A stretch of 64,000 nucleotides of DNA, taken from Bryopsis sp. KO-2023 (lineage: Eukaryota > Chlorophyta > Ulvophyceae > Bryopsidales > Bryopsidaceae). Positions 26,155 to 38,298 of this stretch are shown here, piece after piece. Numbering within the stretch: the first letter of the stretch is position 1; each line of letters opens with the position of its first letter. Made by a program: the position numbers and the translations under genes. Location of the stretch: positions 811,001 through 875,000 of the forward strand of contig BSYQ01000006.1 in NCBI GenBank assembly GCA_030272585.1, read 5' to 3'. The notes beneath the pieces are model-generated. The model searched no databases. It had not been told where the DNA came from and saw only the letters and a program-made list of their open reading frames with translations.

Positions 26155-26428
26155 TGTTGTGTAAAGTTTGAACTGTACACGATAATAGAACCAAACGTTC
26201 GCAGACGAAGTTACTCCGTAAACTCAAAACAAATAAGGCATCTCTTACAACAACAACAGCCCCTATAAGTATCGCCCCTTTCACTTTCCGACCACAAACG
26301 TTCAACACACCACAACCACAAGTTCCTCCCGTCATCACAACTCGGCCATTCAGCCGCAAACACCCACGCGTCTCATTTCGTCCCAATTCCCCTTCTCATC
26401 TAACTATCGACTCTCCTTTTTCACCACA
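26155..26428 (-). repeat. Gypsy B 3' LTR
   Basis: 274 bp, begins TGTTGTGTAAAG and ends TTCACCACA on the plus strand, matching 43741-44014 with about one difference. Confidence 0.9.
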
Positions 26429-26450
26429 CGCTTCCCTGCGCTTTCTTTCT

Positions 26451-27232
26451 CTAACCGTTCACAGGAAAAACAAAATCAGAGTGAACTCTAATCACTTGAT
26501 GTGGCATTGACACCTTCAAAATAGTTCTAGATTCCCTCCCCACAATAAGTCCTGGTCCAATCCAATAAGGATCGAATTTATGCTGTTTACGAGTTTCCCT
26601 TTTGAAATCGTACACGTAAACTCTCTGCCCGTTCTTCCATTCTCGTTCTCGCAAGCCCTTGCGATATTTCGCATTCACCTTTTGTCTGTGAGCCATCATA
26701 CGTCGAACTGCGACCTTCCACATAGATGGCCCTGCTTGCCTGAGTTCTGTCGGAGTAAACTGCGTTACTCTGTTCACCATAGTATCTAAAGCTTGTTGCG
26801 CCTGTCCTAACACACTTTCCCAATCCTGTGTTTTCGCTGCCAACATCAACCGACGAATGCGACTAATCACATTCTGATTAGCACGCTCCACGAAACCGTT
26901 GGATTTGTGCGAGTATGGTGGCACATAAATCCTTTCGATGTCGCGCGAAATACAATATCCAGTATATGCCCAGGACCAGAAACAACTGGCATTATCGGTC
27001 AACACGTTTTTTATTTTCCCAAACTTGACTTCCCACTCTTTTAACGCTGCTACAGCTGCCGCTGCCGAATTAGGCTTACACGCACGAACTAGTGTTTGTC
27101 GTGTAAGAGTATCAACCAAAACTAAAAAGAATTTATTACCAGCAGCAGACTTTTGTACTGGACCCACAAAATCAAGAGCAACCACAGCATTCGGCGCTGT
27201 CGACTGTTGTATGTAACCAAACTCCGCGCATG
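26451..27232 (-). mobile_element. Gypsy B integrase region
   Basis: The minus strand encodes an integrase core: VVALDFVGPVQKSAAGNKFF, LTDNASCFW, YVPPYSHKSNGFVERANQ (the D, D, E catalytic pattern with the typical SNG-ER-N context), then a C-terminal segment with KFDPYWIGPGLIVGRES. It is cut at 27232 by element A. Fossil part of element B. Confidence 0.88.
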
Positions 27233-27444
27233 TGTAGAGGGTCACGTTGTTGATGAGAGGGAGTGGTCGTGAGAGAGAGAGATGGTCGGGGTCACAAGCT
27301 CTATCGAGCGTCAATGTCTTACAGAGGTCAAAATATGGTCCTCGATACAATCCCAATAGTGCCCTTTATCCTAACTCTATGTCGGACACCGAGAAAGTCA
27401 ACTTCGTGGCTCTAATTAGCCCGATAATCAGTAACCCGACTACA
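27233..27444 (-). repeat. Gypsy A 3' LTR
   Basis: 212 bp, TG...CA ends, appears identical to 33557-33768. Confidence 0.93.
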
Positions 27445-28175
27445 ATCCCCTCCACCTCACCGACTAAACTCCAGTCAGGCGAGTGAGGTCATATCAATCA
27501 AACTCCAAAAGAGCACCTCAGAATCGTTTCCCAAAATAGTTCAGTTCAAAGTCCGTCAAAAGTCCGAATCCGAATCAATCCGAGAATAGAAAGAAAAACG
27601 TCCCACTATCTCGTTCTCTCAAGCGAGCCAATCCCAAAAGGCAAAGCTCAGCTCATTTCATTCTAGCCCACTCGAGTTCGAATCCAACCCAAGTCAGTTC
27701 ACTAAACAGTCAATCAATCAATGTCCCACTGACCTCCAGCTAGCAAATAAACAGTTCACAGCCAGCACTCTAGCAAACTCCCCTCCAGAAACATAATCAA
27801 AACATTCAAAGTCCAGGAAGTGCTAGGGAGTACAGGAAAATCAAAACACAGGAATCCAGTCCCAAGAATCCCAAATGTTCCAGTAAAAATAAGAAATCCC
27901 CAGTCAATAAACAATCAGGTCATTCAGGTTTCAAAACACTAGCCTCTTCCCAGGCTACCCAAATTCGATTTTCTTTTCACTTCCTTTTCGAATCCTCTTT
28001 TCTAAAAACTTCCACTTCGACTTCGATCGGTTTCCAGCGACTTACCCAAAGCAGTCTGCGGTCGCCTAGCGGTAGTACCCATCACGCAATCCGATAACCG
28101 CCCCCTCGCGATCCGTCAGTCTGTAGGTATTCCGGTCGTCCTTCGCCTCGATCGTCGTAAAGTCGTCACCACCAA

Positions 28176-31100
28176 TCACGTCCGCCCCCGAAGGATAGCT
28201 TCTTCCTTCGTAGGCTGGAGTCCGACCAGTTGGTGGTATGCCGCCACCCTTTCTGACGCGTTAACCAAGTGCTTCCACGGCTCCCAGGAATCGTGTTCGA
28301 TCCCATAGCCGACCCAGCGAATCAGATATCTCCTCGTCACCTTTCGTCCACGTCTTGTTTCCTTGTGATCCAGCACCCTCTCGACTTCGTATTCGAGTTC
28401 CTCCTCGTTAATCACCGGTGCTGGCGGCTCCGGTTCAGGTCGTCGAAAGTCTGACGACTCCTTAAATTTCCGCAATCTCACAATATGGAAAACGTCGTGT
28501 ATCTTCCACGTCTCTGGTAACTTGAGCTTGTAGGCAACCTTTCCGACTCTTGCGACCACCTCAAACGGTCCCACGAAACGTGGTCCGAGCTTCGGCGAAA
28601 TCCCGCTGCCAGCAAATGACAGATTCTGGGTCGTCAGCAAAACTCGTTCTCCAACCGCGAACTCTTCTTCACGTCGCGACTTGTCGGCATACTTCCGTTG
28701 CCTCTCCTGAGCTTGTTTCCACAGTTGTTTTGCCAAATCCAAGTCATTCTTCATGTTCGACAGGATGTCGTGCACGCCGCGAATCTCGCTCTCGACGCGT
28801 CGACCTCCGATAAGCGCCATCGGTACCAATGGATGCTCCCCCGAGTTCAAGTAAAACGGCGTGTGGCCAGTCGACGTATGCTTCCCATTGTTATACGCGA
28901 ATTCGGCGGCAGGTAGCCTCTCGTCCCAATCGCGTCGTCGAGCGTCGACATAGCATCTTAACGTCTCCTCGAGCACACGGTTCATTCTTTCTGTTTGGCC
29001 GTCGGTTTGCGGGTGGAACGCCGAACTCATCTTCAAAGACGTCCCACTCAGCTCCATTAGTCGTCGCCAGAATGCCGAGACGAAACGACTATCGCGGTCC
29101 GACACTAAACTCGTCGGCATCCCGTGGTGTCGCCACACCTCTCTGAAGAATATGTCGGCCAAATCCTTGGCAGACGCGCTCGTCGACGTCGGTATGAAGT
29201 GCGTCATTTTGCTCAGCCTGTCAACGAACACCACTATTGCCGAATGCCCTCGTTCTGTTTCTGGAAGCTGCACGATCAAGTCGAGACTGACCGACTCCCA
29301 GCGTCGTTCCGGTATCGGGAGCGGCTGTAGCTTCCCAGCTGGAAGCTTCGCTTCTGCTTTAGATTTCTGGCATTTAGGACATGTTCTGCAGTACTCAGCC
29401 ACATCCTTATCCAATCTTCTCCAATAAAAGTATCTCTTGATCAGATCAAGAGTCCTTTCTCTGCCCTTGTGGCCTGCTACAGCTGAGTCATGTGCCTCTT
29501 TCAAGACATCATGTCTGATGGATGTAGGAATGACTAATTGCCCAGTTTTCTTCATGAGAGTTCCTTCATGTAACTTGAATTGTTTGATGACATTTGCATC
29601 CTGTTTCTCCAGTAGTTCCTTGATGTTGATGCAATATCCATCCTTTCCTTGCTCAGTTCTGATCTTTTCTCTTGGTATCTTCACTTGTTCCACTTGACTT
29701 CTTGTCAACACATTCAGGGATGGGGCTCCTCCATCCATAGTTTGATTCTGTGCCATGTTTGCCTCCATTCTGCAACTGTCTGCATCATTTACCAGTCGCT
29801 GTCCAAGTGGTCTTAACTTCTCAGGGATCCCTTCAGAATCCTCTCCAGAAGACCAACATTTCAACTCAGTTGTCTGTGGATTAATCCTTACTTCTTTCTT
29901 GGACTTTTCCTCACCCTTAGGTGGTTTTAGAGCTGCCACTGGACCTTCATTCAACTCCTCAGTCGAAATTCCAGTCTTTTCTGGTTTGCTTGTGTCAGGG
30001 GTGTTCCTTTCATCTCCCCCTCCATTCCTTTTGTTCTTTTGTTCCAGTGGTAGCCCCAAAGGCTTCTCTACATCTGTGCAATCCCCAGCACCAGATGTCT
30101 CCAGCAGTTTGTTTATTTCAGTCTGTGATAGCTTGTCCCCAGTTTGCTTCTCAATCAGACTCCCTTGTTCAGTTTGGTTGATATTTGGTTTTGGTTCTCT
30201 GTTGGGTGTTTGGAGAGAACTAAGTCCCCCCTCCTGTTCCATTGTTTTCTGATTCTGTAGTCCTTTTTCTGCCTGTTTTCCTTGGTGGTCATTCGACTCA
30301 TTCACCTTCAGTAATGTTCTGTTTTCCGCTTCTGCAACTTTTCGACCAACACATTCGCTTCTCCACGTCTCAATTACTTTGCCTGACGACTTCTGTTGGG
30401 CTGACGACTCCTCATCCCCTCCTGAACTCAATCCAGAACTCCGATTGGGTTGAGGACACCTACTCAAGGCGTCGGCCACAACGTTGTCCGTCCCTTTTAT
30501 GTGCACAGTGTCGAAGTCAAACGGTGCTAGGAACTGCGTCCATCGCACCTGTCGTCGCGTTAATCCTTTCTGAGTGTCGAGCCACACCAAACTCGCATTA
30601 TCTGTTCGCAAAACGAAGTGCCGCCCCTCCAGATATGTGCGCCATTTTTTTAGGCAATGCACAATCGCAAGGAGCTCCTGCTCGTGAACAGGATAGTTCT
30701 GTTCTGCCTCCGTGAACTTGTGCGACTCGAAACACACAGGGTGTAATCCTTTTTCTGTCCGCTGCATTAGAACACCACCGATGCCAGCTTGCGAGGCATC
30801 TGTTGCCACCACCACCGGAAGTTCGTCGTCGAAGTGCTTCAGCACTGGCGTCGTTGTCATAGCCGTTTTTAGAGACTCGAAAGCCTGCCGCTCCAGCCGT
30901 CCCCAATTCCAACCATTGTGTTTTTTCGTTAGATTCGTCAAAGGGGCAGCGAGCACCGAAAAGTTCCTGACGAACCTTCGGTAAAACGAACACAGTCCTA
31001 AAAAACTGCGAACGTCGTGTACAGACTTCGGCGTCGGCCATTCTTTTATCGATTTAACTTTTTCCGCCGTGGGGTAAGTTCCATCCCGTTCCAGCCACGT

Positions 31101-33461
31101 TCCCAGAAACTCGACGCCGCTTTTTCCAAACTCACACTTACTGCACTTCGCATACAGTCCTTGCTCCTCCAGCTTTTCCAGCACCAAACGCACGTGGTCG
31201 GCGTGCGAGTCGGCATCCTTACTGAAAATCAGCACGTCGTCCAGAAACACTAGAACGAATTTGTCGAGGTAGGGGCGGAGGGTGTCGTTCATCAGCCGCA
31301 TGAAATAGGCCGGTGCGTCAGCGAAACCGAACGGCATCACCAACCACTCAAAGTGGCCGTAACGAGTTCGAAACGCCGACTTGGAGATGTGTTCGTTTTT
31401 AATGCGGACTTGCCAGTAACCGCTCCTTAGGTCTATCTTAGTGAACCACCGAGCTCCTTCCACTTGATCGACCATTTCGTCCATTCTTGGGAGTGAGTAT
31501 TTTGAACGGAGTGTTTGTTTGTTTAGCATCCTGTAGTCGATGCAGAAACGAAGCGACCCATCAGCTTTTGGTGCGAACAGGACGGGTGCTCCGTATGGGC
31601 TGTGGGAGGGCCGGATCATGTTGTGTTGGAGGAGGTAGTCGAGTTGCTTGCGCAGTTCCTTGAGTTCAGCCGGACTTAACCGGTAGATCGGTCTTGAGAC
31701 CGGTTGCGCCCCTTCCTGTTCGTTTATCTCAAAGTCGAATTTCCTGTGGGGTGGAAGCTTCGTCGGTAAATCCTCCGGAAACCGATCTGCATGACGACGA
31801 AGCACTGCCTTGAGTTTTTCCAGTTCCTTGGGCAGTTTTTCGATCATGTGTTCCAGTTTAGAATCCACTTTCACACTTCCATGTTTGGGCATCTCCATTG
31901 GTTCCTCCTTTATTCGATTTGCGTTAGCTTGGTTAGGAGTCCCAATGTTCGTGATGGAATTGACTCGAGTTCCACTTGGTCCTTCAATTCCTTTCCCCAG
32001 GTTATTCGTCGATTCAGTGTGGTCTGTGTTCGATTCCTCCCTTTGCTTCATTGTCTCAGTTTCCCCAGATTTCCTGATTTCTGTATTCAGTTTTGTAGCT
32101 TCCTTTTTGTGATTTGCAGTTCCCCTCGACTTGTCTTGTCTTCCAGCAATCGACTTCTCATTCAGCAATTCAGCCATTCTCAATTCTCCTCCAGTCTTTA
32201 TACCTCCACATTCCTCCGAATTTTTCCACTCCATGAAATCCTCCGAACCATCATTATCTCCGACATCATGAATCCACAGCGAAAACACCTCATCGCGACC
32301 TCTGCGCATGATCTTCGACATTTGTTTCGCCGAAATCAGATTCAAATTCCGCGCACTGTGGCCACCTCCAGCATCATCGCCGTAGTACCCCTGTAACTCC
32401 AAATCCTTCTTTCCAGGACGACAGATTTTCAGTTTGTGTGACACCCAGTCGATTTTAGGGTTCACATCTGACAACCAACTTTTTCCAAAGATAACATCAT
32501 GTATCAATTCAGCCAGGACTAAAAATCTCCTTCGAACTCTGTAAGGTCCAAATCGAATCGTCGTTGTGCATGATCCGACGACATTCGCGACCGAATCATC
32601 CGCTAATGTCACAGGTCGATGCTTTTTGAATGCCTCGATGTTTAATCCCAACCGTTTTACCAACCGTTCTGACACGAATTCCGTCGACGCTCCACTATCG
32701 ATCAGAACTCGCACTGCTGCATGGCCCAGCGAGCCGTGTAATTTCAGCAGGGATGTCTTGGATCCCACTCCGGTCACCCTTAGATCCTCCACTGTCGGCT
32801 CCTTTCCGTCGCACGATGCTCCTGCGCTCTGCGATGCTTCATCCTCGCCATCGCTTCCCCTGAAATCCCTCCCTGGATTTCTCGAAATCACCTCTGATTC
32901 CGACTGACGATCACCAGCCTGATGCACGCCAACTGGTTCCTGAGGCATCGTGGCGCATGGGCTCGCCTTCGCCTTAGTCTGCCCCTCAGGTTGATCATCG
33001 AACGCATCCGCATTCGTGGACGCCGCATCGTCCTCTGCATGCTCGACATGCATTTTCCTTGACCTGACGCCTGTGACGTCCGTCACACCATCGTCACTCT
33101 CCGTTCCAGAGCTCGCGCTTTTGTTTTCTGACGGTTCCGACTGGTGTAACTTCCTCGCCTGGCGTCTGCCAGTCCTACGAGAAGCTCGTCCCACCGTCGT
33201 TTGTTGATCTCTGCGTTTCACACTTTTCGCAGCATCTGTCAGACGTCGCGACTCTTTCACGATCTCGCTCAACTGTTCCAGCAACGTTTTCTGTCCTTTA
33301 AGGAGTTCGTTCATGTTCTTTTCAACCGTCCCAACACGGTGTTTCAAACCTCTGCACCGACCATCGCCGTTCGACGATTTCTGGCGGTCGTTGCGTCTGT
33401 TTCGATCGAACTTCTCTTCCTCGTATCGTTTCACTTTATGTCCGAGGTTTCTGTTAGCCAT
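28176..33461 (-). mobile_element. Gypsy A polyprotein region: protease, RT, RNase H, integrase, chromodomain
   Basis: Fossil-type element coding region of about 1761 codons. In order: a basic, coiled-coil-like N-terminus without a visible CCHC knuckle; aspartic protease (VLIDSGASTEFV, about residue 255); reverse transcriptase (FCIDYRMLN ... VLVFLDDVLIF, about 590-760); RNase H (VVATDASQAGIGGVLMQ, about 885); a long hydrophilic linker of roughly 280 residues; H2C2 zinc finger (CRTCPKCQ, about 1360); integrase core (SLDLIVQLP, SDRDSRF, FHPQTDGQTERMN); and a C-terminal chromodomain (EVERVLDHK ... YLIRWVGYG ... DSWEPWKHL). The chromodomain places it among chromoviruses, whose integrases are known to read chromatin marks. 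Confidence 0.95.
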
Positions 33462-33556
33462 GGTCCCAGTTTGGAAAGTTGAGCGTGACGTCTCTCTGTG
33501 ATTCCTCGTTCCTTATCCGATCGTTCCTCGTTGAGAGGTTAAAGCTCCGAAACCAT

Positions 33557-33768
33557 TGTAGAGGGTCACGTTGTTGATGAGAGGGAGTGGTCGTGAGAGA
33601 GAGAGATGGTCGGGGTCACAAGCTCTATCGAGCGTCAATGTCTTACAGAGGTCAAAATATGGTCCTCGATACAATCCCAATAGTGCCCTTTATCCTAACT
33701 CTATGTCGGACACCGAGAAAGTCAACTTCGTGGCTCTAATTAGCCCGATAATCAGTAACCCGACTACA
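33557..33768 (-). repeat. Gypsy A 5' LTR
   Basis: 212 bp, pairs with 27233-27444; followed on the plus strand by target duplication GCATG. Confidence 0.93.
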
Positions 33769-34158
33769 GCATGGTGTTCGTTTCTGAAAACGCTGACACA
33801 CCTCACACGCCGACACCCTCCGTTTTATTTCTTCGTGCGAAAAACCCTTTTTTAACCTTTGCTCGCGAGCCCACGATTGGTAGACGCCTACGTGCCCTTG
33901 GTGCACTTCTTGCCAATCCTTTTCTGTCGGTTTAACTGTTGCTGCGTGTACCTTTTTTCCCTCTTCGAACCGCGATAACAGGTCGGGCACCACATTAGCT
34001 GCCCCTGGAATAAATCTGACATCCGGAGCCACTGCTAGTATTTTATCCAGTCGCCTTTTAATAAAATCACTGGTATTTGCCGGATTCATAAAACTTTGAA
34101 CTGAGGAATTATCAGTCATAACGATCACTGGCCGACTAAAAATCCAAGGCCTGAACAC
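33769..34158 (-). mobile_element. Gypsy B RNase H to zinc-finger segment
   Basis: The minus strand carries SRPVIVMTDNSSVQSF, VRFIPGAANVVPDLLSRF (RNase H C-terminal part) and the start of an H2C2 zinc finger (ACEVCQRF). It is bounded by element A on one side and the fold-back element on the other. Confidence 0.85.
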
Positions 34159-34504
34159 CATACTATGGATCCGACACCGATATGTCGGCGTCCGACTTTT
34201 CCGATAACCGATAAAAGTCGGCCTCAGAAAGCGCCGATGTTGTCGGCGCCCGACTAATTCGGTCCGACATCGCCGATGTACCGATATAATCGGCCCGACT
34301 GTAATAGATCGGTCCGACTTTTCCGATAAGTAACGGCCGATCATCCAATTCTACCTTTGAAACCAGATCGGATCGGGATCGGGATCGGCGTTTTCCGATC
34401 AGATCGGGAATTTACCGATTTTATCGGATTTTCCGATCATCCACCGACCCCGATCCGATCATGATCGGAATGTCGGAGGACATACAAAGTGACCCCCGCA
34501 GGGT

Positions 34505-34596
34505 CCCCAGAACCCAAGGGAACCGAGTGGGATTCGAACACCGTACCGCACGGTGTCGAACCATCTACACTAAGCACTAAGCCAAGCGGACCACGG
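34505..34596 (-). repeat. tRNA-like (SINE-type) module, left arm
   Basis: Inverse copy of the module at 34682-34767. In minus orientation it has a box A-like GGCTTAGTGCTTAGTG and a box B-like GTTCGAATCCCAC about 45 bases apart, the arrangement of an internal RNA polymerase III promoter. Confidence 0.6.
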
Positions 34597-34681
34597 TGAA
34601 ATCGTGGCTGTTGCAATAATATACCCTAATTTTACAGAATTACAAAAAGATCAAGGTATATTATTGCAACAGCCACGAATC

Positions 34682-34767
34682 CACCGTGGTCCGCTTGGCT
34701 TAGTGCTTAGTGTAGATGGTTCGACATCGTGCGGTACGGTGTTCGAATCCCACTCGGTTCCCTTGGG
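34682..34767 (+). repeat. tRNA-like (SINE-type) module, right arm
   Basis: CACCGTGGTCCGCTTGGC followed by TTAGTGCTTAGTG (box A-like) and GTGTTCGAATCCCACTCGG (box B-like). A clean cloverleaf acceptor stem could not be drawn, so it is called tRNA-derived rather than a tRNA gene. It forms the 3' stem of the large hairpin. Confidence 0.6.
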
Positions 34768-35246
34768 TTCTGGGGACCCTGCGGGGGTCACTTTGTACGT
34801 CATCCGACATTCCGATCATGATCGGATCGGGGTCGGTGGATGATCGGAAAATCCGATAAAATCGGAAATTTCCCAAATTCACCGACTTCGCGCCTTTCAT
34901 GCCGATCATGATCGGACGACTCCGACTAACGCTCCGATCATAAGATCGTACCGACTTTTTGATCGGCCGATCCTGCCGATCACGGCCGCGAAGTCAGATC
35001 GGATCGGGGTCGGGATCGGGTGAGCCGACCTTTAATCGGGTCGGACGCCGATCCCGATTAGTCGGTCCGATCATGGCGCCGATCTCCGATGATCGGGCCG
35101 ATAATGATCGGAAAAAAAAAATCGGAAAAAAGCCGACTTTTTTCGTATCACTTAGTAATAGACGTTAGTGAAAATCCGATCCCGATCCGACACCGTCTAG
35201 ACCTATTTATTGCAGGCCGATAATTGCCGACTGTATCCATAGTATG

Positions 35247-36552
35247 CTGAACACCTCCAATGCCCGCAACAGAGCTTCTAATTCCAGTTCATTAGACATT
35301 TTATGTCTAAATGATTTATTCCAGGACCCACTGGCACATTTTATTATTTTTTGTTCGTGTAACAAAACTGATCCCCACCCAAACTTCGAAGCGTCTACTG
35401 ACACAACGAAAGACTGAGAATCCTTACTGACATAACTGCAACGCACTGTGTGTGCTCGTAAAAAGGTCAAAAACTCTCTCCAAATCACCTCACTCGACAA
35501 TAACTCAGCTCGCTGCAACCTCTCCAGCGCTTTCTGTCCTTGATAAACAAATCGTGCTAGCTGATTGAACCATCCTCTCACTGAACGCCACTCAGTTTTG
35601 GTGACCGGTTTCTTTAACTCCTCCAATTTATTCCAAAGCTTGGCACCAGGCGTCATCCCTCGCGTCGATAGTTTTATCCCCAAAAACTCGAATTCAGTTC
35701 GAAAGAAAGCACACTTTTTGTATCCGACCGTCCAACCATCCCTGCGTAATTCTTCCAGCAAAATTCGTAAATCCCTCTTGTGTTGCACTTTATTTTCCGA
35801 CAGCAAAATAACATCATCCAAATAAGATAGCACCTGAGAATTCATTCTTTTTTGAGCTCGCACTATAGCGGTTCTAATCGCTCGGGTAAACTCAAAACTG
35901 GCATTAGAATACCCTTGCGGCAGTCTATTCCACACAAACCAACGATTTTTACACTGCAAACCCATAAAGCGAGATGCTTCAGCATGCATCTTTACTTGAA
36001 AATAAGCATCCTTGAGATCAAGGGAACTGCCAATCGAAAACGGCTTAACTCCAGCAATTGAATGTTCAACAGTCGGCAACTGACAAGGCCTTTTCCCGAT
36101 ACATGCATTCAGCCTTCGAAAATCGGAAACCCACCGAGTCGGAGTATTATCTTTTTTCGGTATACCAAAAATCGGAATCAAGAATGGTTCCTCCTGTACC
36201 TCTCGAACGATACCCTGGCTTTCCCACTCCTGAATTTGGGACCATAGTTTTTCCTCTTCCGCTGGGCCACTGAGCAAAGACTTGGCATGTTCTTGAGGAG
36301 GGGGTAAAAACTCGAAGGGCAGCGGTCCCACAGTGTGAGACTTGCAGCAGCCCAAGGTATTGGAAAACACCTCGGGGAATTCGCGAATCAAGTCCGCCAC
36401 CTCAGGGTCTGGAGTAAATCTCGGTTCTGGAGCTGGCTCTGGAAGGGGAGGCACGAGAGAGGCACGAGTAGGACAGGTGGTAGGTGCTGGGGCTGCTGGG
36501 AGAGAGGAAATCTTCCCTGCCAACTCCGGGGGGAGGCGGAAAGGACAGGTGC
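35247..36552 (-). mobile_element. Gypsy B reverse transcriptase region
   Basis: The minus strand encodes a Gypsy reverse transcriptase: PIFGIPKKDNTPTRWVSDFR, FSIGSSLDLKDAYFQVKM, LSYLDDVILLSE (YLDD catalytic box) and the beginning of RNase H (FVVSVDASKFGWGSVLLHEQ). It is bounded by the fold-back element below and the 4.2-kb element above. Fossil part of B. Confidence 0.9.
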
Positions 36553-36684
36553 ACAAGGCGGAAGGGGGGTACCGCCGACGCCGTCGCCGACACCGTCGTT
36601 CGTGACAAGCGCGTCGGCGACGTCACCAGGAGCGTCGGCGACGGTAATATGATGTGATTGTCACATCGGTTGGGGCACTCACAG

Positions 36685-36903
36685 CGTCGCCGTCAAGTGT
36701 CATTCGTCGGCGACGCTGCGTCGGTGACGGAGGCGTCGCCGACGGCATTATTAGTCGCGTCGCCGTCAAGTGTCATTCGTCGGCGACGCTGCGTCGGTGA
36801 CAGAGGCGTCGCCGACGGCATTATTAGTCGCGTCGCCGTCAAGTGTCATTCGTCGGCGACGCTGCGTCGGTGACGGAGGCGTCGCCGACGGCATCGTCCA
36901 TGG
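36685..36903. repeat. Three tandem 73-bp subterminal repeats
   Basis: The unit starting CGTCGCCGTCAAGTGTCATT recurs at 36685, 36758 and 36831 with about one base change between copies. It is built from GTCGGCGAC-type words also present at the other end of the element. Subterminal repeats of this kind are commonly transposase-binding sites. Confidence 0.85.
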
Positions 36904-37313
36904 CGTCGTTGAATGGTGAACCCATCCCAACCAGATTTGATTGTACAAATCACGTTAATTTTTAACGTCAAGTGTGATCACGGCACCAAACCCAACAGCG
37001 CAATAGCAACAACCCCTTTCGCCACTCTGGGAAATTCGACGCGGTGCGCGCGTGTGCGTCTTTCTGCGCTGTTGGAACAAGGAAAGGAGGGAAAGTGGAA
37101 AGTGAAGGGAAGTGGTAACGGCGGCGGTGCGGTGGCGGTGGTGTTTGCCAGCATTTTGGCGGAAGCTTGTGAACCCCTGTAAGGCTTTAGCATTCCTGTT
37201 GTCTCTTGAAGACATTTTCCTTCGTGTTTCAAAGTTCGTGGATACTTCGGGGCCTTCCCTTTCCTTTCCTTTGCTTGGTTTTTTTCCGACAGGAGACCTG
37301 TGTGTCTTGACAG

Positions 37314-37433
37314 GAGGCTGAGCTCCACAAATTTGTGGAGAGGCTGAATAAAGAGGGCCGGCTCAATTTCGACTCAGGGAATCGCTCGCCACCTCGAAAC
37401 ATATCCTATCAGCAAAGCATGGTGGCATACAAG
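37314..37433 (+). pseudogene. Captured exon-like fragment, gene not recognised
   Basis: Open 40-codon stretch (EAELHKFVERLNKEGRLNF ... MVAYK) between a CAG acceptor and a GTGGAA donor. A second exon-like piece follows at 37570-37648 (VLPEILQQAARLDVPRAALE ...) with a GTGAGT donor. I cannot name the source gene or genes. Confidence 0.4.
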
Positions 37434-38298
37434 GTGGAAATGTGCAACAAAATGAAAACAGATGCCATGGTTGTTCTCAATTGAAAGTTGAAGCACTGTT
37501 TTTTTTTCTTTTGGTAAGATAGGGAAGGGGATGTGAGTTGAATCTGAGACCATGGGTTGATGGAAGCAGGTACTGCCAGAGATTTTGCAACAGGCTGCCA
37601 GGCTGGATGTTCCTAGAGCTGCCCTTGAACAGGAATTTATTCGGTGGGGTGAGTTTCTCATCTCAACAACTTTCTAACACATTTTTTTCCCCTTATGATG
37701 GAAGCCACCCCGCTGCAGATTCCAAACAATCCCACTGAAATTTGAAAGGGCTCGGATAGAATGCGTTATTAAAACCCAGCTTGAGATGTAGTTGCGACGA
37801 AACCCCTTTTTGTTTGAAGGCTTTAGGTGCGTTCTGAATATTGAGAGAACAATTTCAATCAGAGTTTTGTATCTTATTTGATTGTGGTCAGTAGTCTTCC
37901 AGACATAAACCAAGATGTTTCAGCTACTTTTAATTGGACCACAAAAAAAAAACATAAACCAAGAAAAATCCCACCTGAAAAAAACATGAAGTGTTCATAG
38001 CAGATGCATATTCATATGGGGCCTTCTGTTTGTTGCTATCAGTTTTAGTGGACTGTCTTGTTTGGTTACTGCACTAGGGCAGTGAATGCTACGATGAGTG
38101 GGGAAGCTCTTGGGTAGATGATTCTGAAAGGTATCAGTTCGATAGCGCTCATGCGAAAACAAGAATGGAAATTAAAATTCAAGAAAAATGTGGAACCGAC
38201 TCGATTACGTATTGTTGCAATCGTGTATTATCATAGTTTTCAATGTGGATTTGTTGTCATCGTGATTTTTTTTGCAGGACTTTTTAACAATGTTCTGT

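Larger units (their letters stand above)
27233..33768 (-). mobile_element. Ty3/Gypsy chromovirus element A, looks whole, nested in B
   Basis: LTRs of 212 bp at 27233-27444 and 33557-33768 appear identical. The 5-bp target duplication GCATG flanks the element (27228-27232 and 33769-33773). The element lies on the minus strand inside the zinc-finger/integrase part of element B. A primer-binding site TGGTTTCGGAGC lies one base inside the 5' LTR. A single long reading frame fills the interior; about 730 bases between it and the 3' LTR are non-coding. Identical LTRs and an open frame imply a very recent insertion. Confidence 0.95.
34159..35246. mobile_element. Fold-back DNA element with inverted tRNA-like modules
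   Basis: The ends are a perfect 12-bp inverted repeat, CATACTATGGAT (34159-34170) and ATCCATAGTATG (35235-35246). They are flanked by an exact 8-bp duplication CTGAACAC (34151-34158 and 35247-35254), as in hAT or P-type insertions. The 1088-bp body has no coding capacity. It is packed with GATCGG/CCGATC and GTCGG words in both orientations, and a long inverted repeat (about 34440-34640 against 34650-34860) surrounds a short AT-rich loop. It interrupts the RNase H of element B, so it is younger than B. Superfamily is inferred from duplication length only. Confidence 0.88.

Noticed and set aside
36570-36905. GTCGGCGAC words considered as a CRISPR-like or satellite array
   Set aside because: Units are not separated by unique spacers, and they are confined to the two ends of one transposable element, so they are subterminal repeats.
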